64,000 nt of DNA from Torymus aiolomorphi (lineage: Eukaryota > Arthropoda > Insecta > Hymenoptera > Torymidae), in the NCBI GenBank assembly GCA_036365515.1, contig CM070873.1, positions 20,759,257 to 20,823,256 on the forward strand, in the 5' to 3' direction. This document shows, piece after piece, positions 23,779 through 36,270 of this stretch. The notes under the pieces were generated by a model. That model ran no database searches. It was not told the DNA's origin and worked only from the letters and a program-made list of their open reading frames with translations. Position numbers and translations under genes: made by a program. How positions within the stretch are numbered: the first letter of the stretch is position 1; every line of letters starts with the position of its first letter.

Positions 23779-24560
23779 CTAAACGGGGTAAAGTGCAAAG
23801 TATAAACAGTCGTCTGACCGTTTCAAGGCATGTATTTTTGTTCCTCTGATCTTAAATATGCACCTTTGATCAATCCCTTTTTTCTTTTCCTTGGGCACAT
23901 TCCTTATAGCAACAGTCATGTATTTCCCTGCATTGTCTTCTAATCCACATCTATATAGGAAGTCGGCCGTGACATCGATTAGTTTCTGAAGTCCAGCCTC
24001 GGTTGAAGCGACTAAGACCAAGTCATCTGCGAATACCATCACATTCACTTTCATCCCATCGATATTCACCCCAATTTCTGGGAAGATCTATTTCAGAAGC
24101 TCATCGATCACGAAATTAAAAATGTAGGAGGACAGCGGGTCACCCTGCTTTACTCCACATTTTGGGTCAATCCTTGCGGATTCTCATCCAGAGTGATGTA
24201 GTACTTGTTGTACTTCCATTGTACATATTTAGTATGTAGTCAATGATTGGTTCGGGGATGCCTTTCGCTTTCAGGATTGTCTCAAACGTCACCGAGTCGA
24301 ATGCTTTGCGCATATCCAATGACGCCATATACATCGATCTGAACCTTTCTCGATGGAACCGTATTATAAGGTCCAGCAGAACGGTGTTATCGGTAGAACC
24401 ATCTGTACTCACAAAGCCTGATTATCTCTTGTCCAGGCTAACCGTTTTGAGGTTCGCTAGGATCTTATGAAAAGATCTTAAGATAACAGATGATACTGTT
24501 ACAGGCCTGAAGTTCTCTGGGTCCGTGACCCGCCGGATGTGTGACACATTAAAAAAAAAC
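23779..24560 (-). pseudogene. R2-like retrotransposon RT relic
   Basis: On the - strand: NFRPVTVSS near 24510, STDGSTDNTVLLDLIIRFHR, then MYMASLDMRKAFDSVTFE (first catalytic Asp), KGIPEPIIDYILNMYNGS, and VNVMVFADDLVLVASTEAG (FADD box). The order and wording (RPVTVSS, DxRKAFD, FADDxVL) match R2-clade RTs. Frame breaks near 24170 and 24075 and in-frame stops show it is dead. No zinc finger or endonuclease part is left. Confidence 0.7.
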
Positions 24561-25185
24561 ATACATCGTCATCAACATAGGATTTCTCCTAGGACTTAGG
24601 ATCGACTGACTCGTATGCCTAGACGGTAGATAAGGACACCTGGTATTTTGGAGGTGGATAACCGCCTACTCGATATGGGCCCCAGAAGGGGTACTCGAGC
24701 CTTCGCTTGTGAGGCGAAATCAAGATCTACATCTCTTCACGACCCCAGCTGACCAAGGAGAACATGGCTAATACAACTTGGAAAAATCCTCCTAACGCTG
24801 CCGAGGTCGATGCGGTCTTCTATATCCCAGTCATGCCCGTCTAGCCGGTCGTGATCACAGGATGAGCAATTTGGTCACCCCTGGGTGGCAGAGCAGTTTG
24901 TCTAGCGCTCAGGCGCGTTCACCAGGAACCTCGGGAAGGCTTGCTTACAGGGTCCCACCTGGACCCTCATATTTGCGTGCTCTATTGATGCTTGTTTTTG
25001 CGAGAGATGAAAATTTGACCTGATTTTTTGTTTATGTTTGGCGCCGGGCATCTTTTTAGTTCGACGCGGGCTTTTGATGAAGCAACTCTTCGCAGAACCT
25101 TGTAAAGATCTGGAAGGTTTCGAGTGAGGTAACGAAGAAGTGTACCTCAGTTGGCATTTCGTTTATGTCAAGTTGTTCGATAAGG

Positions 25186-25704
25186 TTATTTCTTAAGTCG
25201 GAATAATTTAGTCGAGGTAGTTCTGTAGGCATGCACTACCAGCAAAAGGACCGTGTGCTGAATTGCCTGAAGAGATCTAAGGTCGTGGACTGTGCATTTT
25301 TGTGCCCATCCAGCCGCAGCGTAAGCAACTGTAGGGCCAAAGCATGCCTGATAGATGATAGACGCTGTAGCAGCGTTCAGTCCCCACGTTTCTCGAGAAA
25401 CTCGTTTTAACTTTTGGAAGAGCGGTGCAACCTTATTTCTAAGATGGCTATAGTGGCAGTGGAAGCGAAATCCTTTGTCAATCATGACACCCAGGTATTT
25501 TACTTTGTCTTTGAAACTTATGTTTGTGTCTCCTAATTTAACTTCTGGGTATCGAGATTTGACCTTAGACTTTGTGTTCATACTTGTTCTGAATCTAGAG
25601 TCAATAGCGCACTTACCTATGGGCTCTCGTTTTAAGTTCCCTACTTTGAGATAAATGCCTTCGGATTTAGTTTTGGAGATTTGAAGTTTAGCATTCTGCT
25701 CCAC
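25186..25704 (-). pseudogene. R1-clade ORF2 thumb/connection fragment
   Basis: QNAKLQISKTKSEGIYLK, KVKYLGVMIDKGFRFHCHY, LFQKLKRVSRETWGLN and AYAAAGWAQKC are the conserved blocks immediately after the RT palm in R1-clade ORF2 proteins (compare the equivalent part of the young R1 copies, VTYLGVTFNNGL and CYACGAWGD). The preceding YADD-containing palm is reduced to short pieces at 25780-25830. Confidence 0.75.
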
Positions 25705-26021
25705 TCCAAAACTTTATCAATAATCTGTTGGCATTTCTCAGTTATCTCTTTCTTAGTCTCAGCCTCGATTAGGACTACTAGATAGATCATCGGCATATGC
25801 CATGAAGGTGACTCCCTAGATTTTGTTCAGCATTTTGAGAAGAAAGTCAAAAGATGTGTTCCAGCAAGGCGGGCCCATGATGGAGCCCTGGGGGCACTCC
25901 TTTGTTGCTTTCTTGGAAACTGCATGGTCGCTCCATGTAATTTTTACTTACCTGTTTTCAAAGTAACTCTACATTACTTTGTAGATATTTTTGTTGGCAA
26001 CCTGCTGCCCTGAGGCTTCGA

Positions 26022-26990
26022 AAAATCATTGCATGGAGTACATTGTTGAAGGAACCTTGGACATCGAACAGCATTGCGACTAGGTATCTAGCTAAATACG
26101 ATTCGACGGTATTCCTAGCTCCACGATTGCAACTTCGATCGACCTTCCCTTCAAAAATCCAAATTTTTGTGCCGAGATACGATCTAGGGCCAGGGCTGTT
26201 GTTGAAAGTCTCATTGCGAGCAACCTTTCGAAGAGTTTACCTAGCACCGAAAGAATATGGGTCTGTAGGATTTCGGGTCCGTCTCATCCTTGTCATCTCC
26301 TTTAATGAGAAGTACGAGCGATTCCTCCTTCCAGACCCCCGGGAACACACCGTGCTCAAGGCATCCATTTAGAAGTCTAATAATCTGATCTGGGATAATT
26401 TGGACGGCTCTTTTGAGCACTCTTACGTCAACAAGGTCTGCCCTCGGTGCCCTCTTATTTTTTGGCACCCAGATTCTTTGAGGCCTTTGAGGATCATTGC
26501 ATGGAGGACGTTATCGAAGGCACCTTGCATAGCAACTAGGTATTTAGCTAAGCATGATTCGACAGTGTTCTGGAGCTCCAGGATCGCATCTTCGGTCGAT
26601 CATCCCTTCATGAATCCAAATTGTCGCACCGAGATACGATCCTAGGCCAGAACTGTGGTTGAGCGTCTCATTACGAGGAGCTTCTCGAAGAGTTTACCTA
26701 ACACAGAAAGAAGGCAGATAGGTCCGTAGGATTTTCGGTCCGCGTCATTCTTATCATCTCCCTTAATGAGAAGTCTGAGTGATCCTTCTTTCCAGACCTC
26801 CGAGAATACACCATGTTCAAGGCACCCATTTAATAATCTAACAATTTGAGTAAGGATGATTTGGACAGCTCTTTTAAGCACTGCAACTCCAACATGGTTC
26901 GGTCCCGGTGCCTTCTTGTTCTTGAAACCTTTTACTGCTACCTTGACCTCACCTACCACGAAGGGCGGTGTGTCTTCCGTAAGGTTCGTC
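26022..26990 (-). pseudogene. R1-clade RT fingers/palm, segment present twice
   Basis: The same RT segment occurs twice in the same orientation, at about 26022-26470 and 26490-26990. Both contain KRAVQII..QI(I/V)RLLNGCLEHG, VWKE(E/G)SL..LIKGDDK and the SYRPI or SYGPI block, and both share the antisense of GTATCT/ATTTAGCTAAATACGATTC. The copies differ at many sites, so the duplication is old, or two related elements recombined. Confidence 0.7.
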
Positions 26991-27445
26991 ATTTCCCACT
27001 ACAGTTACAAACTCCCTCCAGTTATCAGTTCGATGTTGCTTTATACTCTTTTTATATAGCTTTTCAAGATCTTTGTACTTTTGGATACCTACCGCACGTT
27101 TAGTTACGTCAGTTTCCCCCTTGAACACACGTTTGAGTTTACTAAGCTCTCTTTTGGTAGATGTGAGGGCTTCACTCCACTAAGGGTTACAAATCCTATG
27201 CCTCCGATTGCGGGGCATAGATCTCTGACAGGCGTCTGTGAGGGCGCTCGTCAGTGACTTTGCCATGGCTTCTACATCAGTCTTAGATCTCAGGGGAAAC
27301 GGTTCCAGCTCTGACTTCGAGATGTCAGTTAAGCTTTCACTGAATTTCTACCAATCGGCTCTTTTCGTATTAAACCGTTTGGTTTCAACTGAGTGGTCAT
27401 TGCTTGGGCTGTGTTGGAGAATATCATAAGTTAAAGGAGTTACAT

Positions 27446-28472
27446 GCTGTGGGTGGTTTAAATAATTTTAAGTCGAACACAACTTAAGCGATAACACTGT
27501 ATAATATATTACAATAAAAGTCAATTACAATTACATTAGTCAAGTTTTACATCATTATAAAATTAAGTTGAAAGTTTTCTTAAATTTATATAATATTCTG
27601 TTAAAAAATCTAAAATTTATTGTGCAGAGTGTTGACAATAATTTGTATGTATGTATGAGTGTATATTATAATTGTCTTCCTTTCGAAGTGTATATTATAA
27701 TTGTCTTCCCTTCGAAGGGGAAACTAACCTGTGTTATGCAGTGAGTGTTGCCAAATATGAGTTTGTCCGATAAAGTGCTTAATCAACTGAGTGATTAAAT
27801 GAGTCTTGTCTTGAAATCTGCTCCGTCACGCTGATGCGTGTAGATGATGCTGTACACATAAAGTCTACAATTAAATATTATTGATTCAATTGTGGAGGTT
27901 AACTGAGTGAGCACGATTAGATATGATTGATCTAATCGTGCGTGAGAATTGCCGCCTGGCCAGAGCATGAATCACTTTCCTCGTCAGCACACGTGCGCCA
28001 GATATAGTAGCGTAATTTCGAGGTTACCTGTACACGTGCACTGCACTTGTGATGCAATGGTGAGTTGCTCCAGCGGCGAAGTTGCAGATGCCAAGGTGAA
28101 GATGTGTATCTTGAGTTACGCCGGTGGTGAGTCAAGCTAAGAATTGAGTGAGTTTTGACTGATCTAAGTGAATTGAGTGAGCCAGTGAATTTGAGCGATC
28201 CGTGAAAGTTGCTGTAGCAGGTGAGAGCAGGTGATGCCTTGAAAGCAGAGAGCGCGTCCTCGACCTAGCTTCCGTCGCTAGTGTCTAAAACTCGGGTGCT
28301 AATCAAATCAGCCTCTCTCCCATTTACTTATGTCAGAGAGAAACAGAAGCAGATGAGAGTACTGCAAAATTAGTGCTGTTCCGGAGAGACGCCGTAAGGT
28401 CCTGTCGCGCTGCGCCGCGCCTGCGTAGTGAGTGTGGCCGAGTCGCGCGCATCCGCGGGACATTCAAACATG
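27446..28472. mobile_element. Probable solo LTR inserted in R1-clade relic 1
   Basis: About 1 kb of non-coding DNA splits the endonuclease domain: coding similarity stops at SLFGKYTC (about 28470) and resumes at about 27440. ACATG occurs at both edges (about 27452 and 28470), which would fit a 5-bp target duplication. The insert starts near TGTGGGTGG and ends near GGGACATTCA, giving TG...CA-like ends. It contains two copies of a 29-bp unit, TATTATAATTGTCTTCC(T)TTCGAAG, at 27663-27717. No coding region is present. Confidence 0.45.
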
Positions 28473-29217
28473 TATATTTCCCAAATAGGCTGGGTGCCGC
28501 TATTCTGATCTCTATGATGTTGTGGTCGCTAAGGGTCCAATCCCTTCTTTCCTTCCAACCACAGATAAACTCGCTAATGGATTGAGAGGAGAGGGTTACG
28601 TCAATATACGATATTCCATTCTCTGTCTCATAGGTGGAGGGTTGTGACCTTTTATTATGTACTACTAAGTTGGACTCTAGTATCACGGCAGCAATATCTC
28701 TGGGACTCCAGAGAGATGACTCTGCGTTACAATCCGTACTTATTATACTTATAATATAATACTTATAATGCCCCCTCAGAGATCTGATGACCTGTTCAAA
28801 GTGTCTGAGGTGTTCCTGTCTGTCTCTACTGAACTGTAAGTAGTAAGAGACAGCATAGAAGGATAAACTGGATGCTATGATCTCAGCACAAGCACAGTGT
28901 TGAGTATACAGTTGTAAGATCTTTAGGATTTCTAGTTCTGGATTGGTAACAGCGATCGCAGCCTAAGGCTTCTTGTTCTGCAATGCGATATATTTAATGC
29001 TTAAACCCAGCCCTGTGCACGTGTATACTTCCCTTCTGATCCTGGATGGTGGTTCTTGCAAGAGCAGAGTATCCTGCTTCTGGGTTTCTACAAGATTGCG
29101 GATTTCGCCTCTTACTGCATGTGAGCGGCCCATGTTGAGCTGCGCAATTCTAATGCCCACATTGGATTGTTTGGACAGAAGTGTTGTGTTTGGTTGGACA
29201 AGCCCAGGTTTTGACAC
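28333..29217 (-). pseudogene. R1-clade AP endonuclease domain (relic 1)
   Basis: IRIAQLNMGRSHAVRGEIRN carries the first metal-binding Asn region. LLLQEP holds the catalytic Glu, DCNAESSLW the DxN pair, and ISYIDVTLSS and WTLSDHNIIEIRI the terminal SDH. The domain is complete in outline but split by frameshifts near 28960 and 28690, and its end is cut by the insertion at 28470. ORF2 starts at about 29217, overlapping the ORF1 end. Confidence 0.75.
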
Positions 29218-29450
29218 ATTTGAGACGTGACTCGTGTCTGTAAGAGAGGATCTAGGTTGTGGGGCATCACATCTAGTGAACCTTAGTTGAGGAAAGCGGG
29301 TCTGGGCCCCAAGCCGGCGTGCCCAGTCCGCAGCCTCTTTTTCGTAGTCTTGTGTATTTCTTGGGCTCAGAGCAGAGTCTGGTCTTTGTTTAGAGGGCGG
29401 GGGACCTAAGTCTATTTCCTTACCTATTATTTTGCGGCAACTACCCGGTG

Positions 29451-29983
29451 AACCGGGATCAGATGCCTCGTCGCACCTCCAGAGAATCCTCTCACTCTAC
29501 CTACGGGCGTACCCGCAGGACTGTTAACCTATCTTAATCTAACCTTAGTGTCAAACTATCTATTTATACTACCTAATCAGGGAGGGCGCGTGGTATAGCG
29601 TGTGTCCCTGGCCTCTACGGTGGCTGGCACCGCGCTCTTAAAAGGCTTGTAGCTAATTTCCCGTGGCATGATTGGGAGTTCCGAGCTTAATCGGACTACG
29701 CCGCACTCCCGATGCGCCGGTGTTTATTAGTTTGACTTGGTCCCAACCGGCGGCTTTGTCCGCAGATGATTGTCCGTCGCGCTATTTAAAGTAGGAATTA
29801 ATATAGGGGAGGGAGTTATATAGGTCTCCGTTAGTCATCGTACTTCCAGCCATAGTTGAAGTGAGCAGGACTCGCTCACTCATAGTCACTCGTAACCACT
29901 GGGCCCTACAGCGCTAACTATGTAGGAGCCGAGATTAACGGTGTTTAGCGAGACATCGCCTTTATTCGGGGGAGATCAGTCAG
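29451..29983. other. Non-coding sequence between two R1-clade relics
   Basis: G+C-balanced sequence with no recognisable reading frame, perhaps the 3' UTR of relic 2 or more ORF1 of relic 1 decayed beyond recognition. A short hairpin GAGTGAGC-GAGTCC is seen near 29860. Confidence 0.4.
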
Positions 29984-31412
29984 CTAATTCCATGGCTCAG
30001 AGGGTCGGAGGTACCTTGCAATCAGGTGGTCTTCCTGGAAATCACTGAGAGCTCTCGATGAAGCTATGCTAGACCTGACCACTGCATAAGGCTGCTTCCG
30101 CGGCATCAGGAGTCGGGTATCTCTATTCACTAGGGTAAAGAGGTGGTCCTCGGGGGATCGCCTGATGCTCTCAGTGAAGCTATACCCACATGCAACTGTA
30201 CATATAATGCACAGTCTCACAGATAGGGCAGTAGGAAACTCGTCGGTACTCTCCCGTTCCCAAAGCGCGCATTGTCAAAGTAAGTAGGACTCGCCCACTC
30301 ACGGGAGACTTTCGCAAGAAGAGCTTCCTTGCAGTATTGAGTAAAAATAGTGAAGAATTCTGACGAGGCAACGAAGAGTTGTACCATGTTGGGCCAGGTG
30401 GATTGGCCTATTTGTTGTGATAGGTGTTTCCTAAATTCAGAGTTACGTGGACAATCGAAAAGAAGATGCTCAGCCGTATCCAGACCTCCACATGCACAGG
30501 CATTACTCTCTACCAATTTAAAGCTTTCAAACTTGGCTGCAAAATTCCCATGTCCTGTTAGTACCTGCGCATTGTAGTGATCCGGCATTACCCATGACGC
30601 CCTGAGCCTCTCCCTCACGCTTGAGACGAATTCAGAAGTGGGACGTCCCTTTTCGGATGAAGTCCACTAGGACTGCCATATCTCAAGGGCCTCCTCCCTG
30701 ATGATAACCTCCTTTTTAGAGAAAAAAAGGGTGGTCCTTTTCAGAGGACCACCCTTGTAATGTTTTACAACCTATTGTTGCCTCCTGCCCTTTTCTAAAT
30801 TGGTACAGCACAATTCGCTGCTTAAGGAGGATACCCACAGGGAGACTTCCCATGATCACATATAAAGCGGCGATCGATGTTGTTCTGTAAACTTGCACAG
30901 TGGGAAGCAGTGCTGTGTGTTGAAAGCTCTGCAGAACTCTTGTGTTGACTTTTGTGCATCTACTGGCCCATCCTTCAGCCGCATAGGTTACAGTAGAGCC
31001 GAAGACAGTCTTGAAGATCGTAAAAGCAGTCTCATGCTTGACGCCCCAGGTTTTCCTAGCCAAGTTTCTAAGTTTTTGGAATAGCGGAGTGACGTTATAC
31101 ATACGACTCTCTGTCCGAGAAGTAGCTTTGCAGTAATCTATAGTTCTTCCGGCAACCTCTGTCTTTCAGGTTTTTAAGAAGACTTAGCTACCACAGATTG
31201 TCGAAGGCTCCTTGAACGTCAAGAGCAAAACCCATCACATACTTACTGCCACCCTCCTCGTCAAGGATTTCTCTAAGTCGGACGATTGCATCCTCCGCTG
31301 ATCTTTCCGGCTTGAAGCTGTATTGATCCTTTGAGGCGTACATTTGATGGAATGTCACAGGATGAAGTCTACTCACCATGAGTCTTTCTAGAGTCTTTCT
31401 AGATAGGGACAT
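29984..31412 (-). mobile_element. Decayed R1-clade retrotransposon (relic 2), 3' part
   Basis: On the - strand: an RT piece with KTLERLMVSRLHP, SAEDAIVRLRE and FALDVQGAFDNLW (31412-31188), then directly the thumb LFQKLRNLARKTWGVK and YAAEGWASRC (31102-30716), so the YADD region has been deleted. The C-terminal zinc knuckle CACGGLDTAEHLLFDC (C-x-C-x7-H-x4-C) is at about 30510-30470. A duplicated C-terminal scrap follows (30220-29984). The young R1 copy 1 lies immediately 5' of its RT, at the KTLERL codons. Confidence 0.75.
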
Positions 31413-31773
31413 TGAATGTCTCTGCCACGCACGAGGCGGGCTGCGTACCTCGGGGCGTTAGCCCCACATCGCAAGATCTTAAAAGAGACCTATCCACCAG
31501 CCAGCTCAACTGGAGTCAGGGAAAACACGCCCTGTAAAGGGCATGTTGGGTTTGGAAAAACCGCATCCTATTGGCCTAGGGCCGGGTGCGGATGGATAGG
31601 CCTCTCCCGATGTTATTGGGAAACGACTCACTTAGCCGTCCACCCCTAGCACTGCGATAAATTACAATCGAGGGGGTGTCCCATACGCAGCGAGGACCAC
31701 GTGGAGGTGGAGTCATCGGCCCCGAAGAGCTCAAGGCCGTAACAGCTGCTCATAACGCCTTCTGTTCGGGATG

Positions 31774-34700
31774 TTATGTGCTTCCGTCACTAAGTTCCCT
31801 CTTCCTCAAGAGGTCGATGCAATAATCCTCGAACATGCAGAATATGTCGCGGTCAAGAAGTCGTTGGCGCTCGGGCGGCCATCCGAGTCCGGCCGCCCTC
31901 AACTTCGCAGCAAACAAGGATTTCTCCGTCTCGTAATCCTCGCACTCGAATAGAACGTGCTCGGAAGACTCTGGTCCCCACATACACACAGGGGAGAGTC
32001 CACCTTACCAAACCGGTGCAAATATACCTTGAAATTACCATGTCCTGTTAGGGCCTGCGCAAGGTAGTGGCCCGGTTGGAGCCACACCATGCGCTCCCTC
32101 ATTCTAACATCCGGTAGGTAGAGGTAGGTTAACCTCCCCTTGTCAGATTCTTCCCAACGCCGTTGCCATTCGTCGAGAAGAGCACGGTGTAGAGCTGCCT
32201 TTGCTTCCGCTTTGTTTCCATTCGGTCGGAAGGTGAAATTTCCGAATGTCGCCTCCAAGTTCTTGCGGATGCGGAACAGGAGTTGTCTCTCCCGGATGGC
32301 CAAGTCGAGCGGCATAGAACCTGCCATAACATGCAGAGCAACGTTAGGGGCAGTTCTATACGCTTTCGTGACCCGCAGGAGAGCAAACCTCTGCACACTG
32401 TGTAATGACTTGTGTTGCCGTTTTAGGATGAGATCACCCCAGGCACCACAAGCATAACACATCACCGCAAGAAAAACTCCCTTATACAGCACGTTCAAAG
32501 CTTTAAATTTTAAGCCCCAAGTGGCCCCAGCTGCCGAGGCCAGAGCATTAAAGACGACCCTGCATTTATTGCCCACGTTTCTAAAATGGTTACTCATTTT
32601 AATCCATTATTAAAGGTCACGCCGAGGTACGTGACTCTCTCGGACAGCGCGATAGGATTCCCGCTTATCCTAATTATCGGGGCGCGTCCCGGCTCTTTGC
32701 CTTTGAAGAGCATCATTTCCGTCTTTGTTTCCGAGAGCGTCAAGTGATTCTCGGCGAACCAGTTCACGACTATGTCAGTAACACTCTGACCGAGGAATTC
32801 CAGTCCGAGCCTGCTGTTCGACTCGACGAGCACAAGGAGATCATCCGCGTACGCGATTACGGTGACTTGTGGGTCGAGACGCTCGAGAACCCGCAACAAA
32901 CCATCCAGCGGCATATTCCAAAAATCCGGGCCCAAGATCGATCCCTGAGGACAGCCCTTGGTGACGCGCTTAGAGACGGTGTTTCTGCTTCCCGTCAGCT
33001 GTACCACCCTGTCAGTCAGATAACTGGCTATCAGGATGAGCAAGTTTCGGGGGCAGCCACGCTTCATCAGCTCGTCGACAAGTGCCGTCCACCAGAGGCA
33101 ATCGAAGGCCGCGGTCGCGTCATACAAAATGCCAAGCACGTACTTGGATCGTGAGGCGCCGACAACCTCGCGAAGACGGTGTATCGCGTCTTCAGTTGAG
33201 CGTCCCGCCCTGTAGCCGTACTGCGAGACAGACGCGTAATCCTTATGTAGAATAATGTCTCGCAGTCTCATTTTCATGAGCCTCTCCAGTACTTTGCCAA
33301 ACAGAGACAACAGGCAGATCGGCCTGTACGACTTGGGTACACTTGGGTCTTTGTCGGGAGCCTTGAGTAATACTCGTATGGCCCCGACTTTCCATGGCTG
33401 CGGGAAGTTTCCAACTTCGAGACACCTATTGTAGAGGCTCGTCAAAAACGCGTGGAATTGCAAATTTTTCCTGAGGCGCTTGATCATCTCGGCCTCGATC
33501 AGATCCGGGCCGGGAGCTTTCCCGTTCGGCAGACCTTTCAGCACCGCGGTCACCTCAGAGGATGACCAGGGTGGGGCTGATTCACGGGTGACGCCCTCCC
33601 ATTGGCGGCACCGGGCGACGATGTCCTCCCTTAGCTCGGGATCGCAGTCAGGTATCAGGCTATTCAGGAGAGACATTGCCGTGTCGTTCCAGTCGAGTGT
33701 GTGAGACGTGCCATCCGCGGCAGTTATGCTGTGAAGGACCGTGTCCGGGGACACGCGCTTCCTGAGGATGCGATAGGCCAACCCATAGGCCTCTTCGTTA
33801 CCACTCGTGGTAACGAAGTCCTTCCAGCTGCGAGACCGTGCTCGCGCTATCTTACTTGAGTACACTCTTCTGGCGCGATCGGCGACTTCCTTCAGAGCCC
33901 TCCGTCTGTTTGGATCCGTCTGCCGTTGGAAGGCACGACGCGCCCGGTTGGAGGCGCGCTTCAGCTCAGTGAGCCGGGCGCTCCACCATGGTACCGATCG
34001 CTGGAAGACTTTCTTCCGCGGGATGTTGTTTCGGTACCGGCACGCCTCCTGGAAGACGCCAACAAGACTACCGACCTGCTCGTCGAGCTCACTGCTCGAC
34101 GAAGTTTGGATCCGATCGAGGGTTGTTAGCTTTTCTAAAACACGTTTCTCAAACCCTCCCCAGTTCGCTTTTCGGATATTAAATCGCGGTTCTCGAACTA
34201 ACGCGCACGTTTCAAACGAGCCTAGACAAAAATCGATTACTCGATGATCGCTATTCGTCCAGCCTACTCTCACGCTCCAGTTGCTTATGCCGCCGGAGAG
34301 TGAGGGAGAGACTAGGGTGACGTCGACGTTGCTCTCGCCATTAGCCGTAGAGAAGGTGTACGGCTGGCCGAGCTCGTTGGCGACAACCCAGCCGCTCTCG
34401 GCGAGGAAGTCCTCGAAGTCCGAGCCCTTCTGGCATGTGTCTGCCGCGCCCCACAAGGGAGACTTGGCATTCACGTCGAGTCCTACGATGACTTTGGACG
34501 CTCGCAACTCATCTCGTATTCGCTTCAGCTGATCGATAAACCTTGGAAAGGGTAAGGATGGCTGACAGTACATTGATACGATATAAAAAGAGCCTACGCC
34601 TGTGCTGACATGGGCACAGACGCAATGGGAATTGCTGAGATGTCTCAGTACCACGGCATCGATGTCGCGCGCTAGCACGGCTATGCACGCCCACGGGGTT

Positions 34701-34900
34701 TCCCCTGGGGCCTCACCTGTCAGAACACGGTTGGACGAAAGGCCCAAACCGGCCACATAGCCAGTGCCGGCGACCCATGGCTCCTGAATGAGCAGGATCG
34801 GCGCGGACACCCGTGCCGCGGTTTCCCTTAGTTCCGCGGTTGCAACCTTTCCCTTCCCAAGATTATGCTGAAGAATTCTCATCTTCAGAGGATTATGCAT
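31774..34900 (-). pseudogene. R1 copy 1 ORF2 (AP endonuclease, RT, CCHC), two frameshifts
   Basis: The start MHNPLKMRILQHNLGKG overlaps the ORF1 stop by 8 bases. Endonuclease motifs are LLIQEP, GLDVNAKSPLWG and TNSDHRVIDF. RT motifs are APGPDLIEAEMI, PKSYRPICLLS, LYDATAAFDCLWW, KGCPQGSILGP and AYADDLLVLV (YADD at about residues 684-687). The frame runs 768 residues to FNNGLK, where one base is missing relative to copy 2 (near 32598). It continues from 32597 in a second frame, and a second missing T near 31977 breaks the CCHC knuckle (CVCG, then frameshift), with the true C-terminus readable at 31989-31774. Whole-length equivalent is about 1040 residues, normal for R1. It nicks target DNA and primes reverse transcription. 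Confidence 0.9.
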
Positions 34901-36270
34901 CTTCGATTGAGTAGGAGATGCTGCTCAAATGATTCTCGTAAGCCGACCTGAAACTCGGGCACTTTTTGTCCCGAAATTCATGGGCCGCGGGCTTGCCGCG
35001 CCGCCGGCAGAGTCCACACTGGGCGGGAGCGTCCTTCTTCCCGCATGTGCTGGACTTGTGGCCCTCCTCACCACAGTGCCCGCAAGTGTCCGTCTTTGCA
35101 CGGCAGTGAACAGCGATGTGTCCAACGCCCAGACACTTGTAGCATCGGGTGAGGGAGACAAAATCCATCACCCGGTATCTGCTCCAGTCAATGTAGACCC
35201 GGCCGACGGCGCGAAGCGCATTCCGCATATCGGGGGTGACTTCCACCACCCAGTTGCAGGCCGGCTTATCTCTCGGGCCGGTCTTTCTCACGATCGACCC
35301 TAAGGGTGTCCTCGTTCATCTCGAACAGCACCTCCTTTAGGGCATCCGGCGACTCAGACGATGGGAGATCGTAAAGGATCATCCTCGGGAGCTTGACCGA
35401 CGGGAGCGACGCCTCCACGCCCGATTCTTTCAAACCGACGTGGTTGCGGAGTTTGGAGACATCATCACCCGTCTCACACTCCACGAAGACTTTCCCGTTA
35501 CGGGTCCTCCGCATCGTCTTCACTTTTATTTTCTCGGTGCTAGGGTTTACTTTCCCCCGCACGAGCGACTCGACCCTGGCGGCCAGTTCCTCGGGTTTCA
35601 CCCCGTCTTCCCCGGCCACCGAGAGCACAACCGTGTTTCGATTTTTGCCCCCCACAGGTCGGGGCGTTTTCACGCCCGGCACACTAACCGGGAGCGGTTG
35701 CTGCTTACCCTTTCTCTTTGTGGGGGCTTTAAATTCGCCCCCCTCACCTGCTGCCTGCGCGTAAGACCGTCTTATATCATTCTCAGAGGACGTCGACTTC
35801 CTCTCGTCGAGCCGCCCTCTCAGTCTGGCATTTTCAACCGTAACGCCCTCGATCAAGCCCTTAAATTTGTCAAATACCGCAACTATTTGTTTCCGCGCGA
35901 TCGCTGTTACGCGCTTGCTATGCTCTTCGAGAACGCCGGTCAACTCCGATCTCAAGTCCGTCAGGAGATTGAGACACTCGATTGGGCCTATGGGGCCCGC
36001 CCGAGTGTCCTCCGCCTCATCGTCGCTGAGATCAGCGCGTTGCCTCTTACGTGCACTATCTGCACTACCTGCACTGGAGACACTATCCCTCCTATTGAGC
36101 TGAAGCCTGGGAGGGGCGAGCAGTTGCTTCTGCTTGCTCCCCCCCGCAACCCCATGAAACCGCTCCGCATTGATTGTATCCGTCGAGTCCTTGGGACTCT
36201 TCGAATCCTTATCGGAGACTTTATTCAGTTTATTTTCCCCCCCATTTTCCCCATTTTTTGAATTTTCCAT
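34893..36270 (-). pseudogene. R1 copy 1 ORF1 (gag-like, three CCHC knuckles), frameshifted
   Basis: MENSKNGENGGENK starts a Lys/Glu-rich N-terminus with a predicted coiled region (CLNLLTDLRSELTGVLEEHS), then RKGKQQPLPV and a central fold ending EDTLRVDRE. Copy 2 has 29 more bases at about 35290, and their loss here shifts the frame. The second frame carries CYKCLGVGHIAVHC, CGHCGEEGHKSSTC and CGLCRRRGKPAAHEFRDKKC, three zinc knuckles as in R1 ORF1 proteins, which bind element RNA. The stop at 34893 overlaps ORF2. Confidence 0.88.

Larger units (their letters stand above)
24940..29450 (-). mobile_element. Decayed R1-clade non-LTR retrotransposon (relic 1)
   Basis: On the - strand it begins with an ORF1 end (29450-29217: DYEKEAADWARRLGAQTRF) overlapping an AP-endonuclease start at 29217. 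The endonuclease runs to about 28470, is interrupted by a 1-kb insertion, resumes at about 27440 (ETKRFNTKRADW), and is followed by RT and thumb to 25186 and a C-terminal part (FVTSLETFQIFTRFCEELLH) near 25100. It has many stops and frameshifts and an internal duplication. The layout (APE, RT, C-terminal domain) is that of the R1 clade, but the sequence is far from the two young R1 copies, so this is a different family. Confidence 0.75.

Noticed and set aside
32140..34532. Plus-strand open frames across the R1 copies
   Set aside because: They repeat at the same relative position in both copies (for example 39526-41919) and are shadows of ORF1/ORF2 on the - strand.
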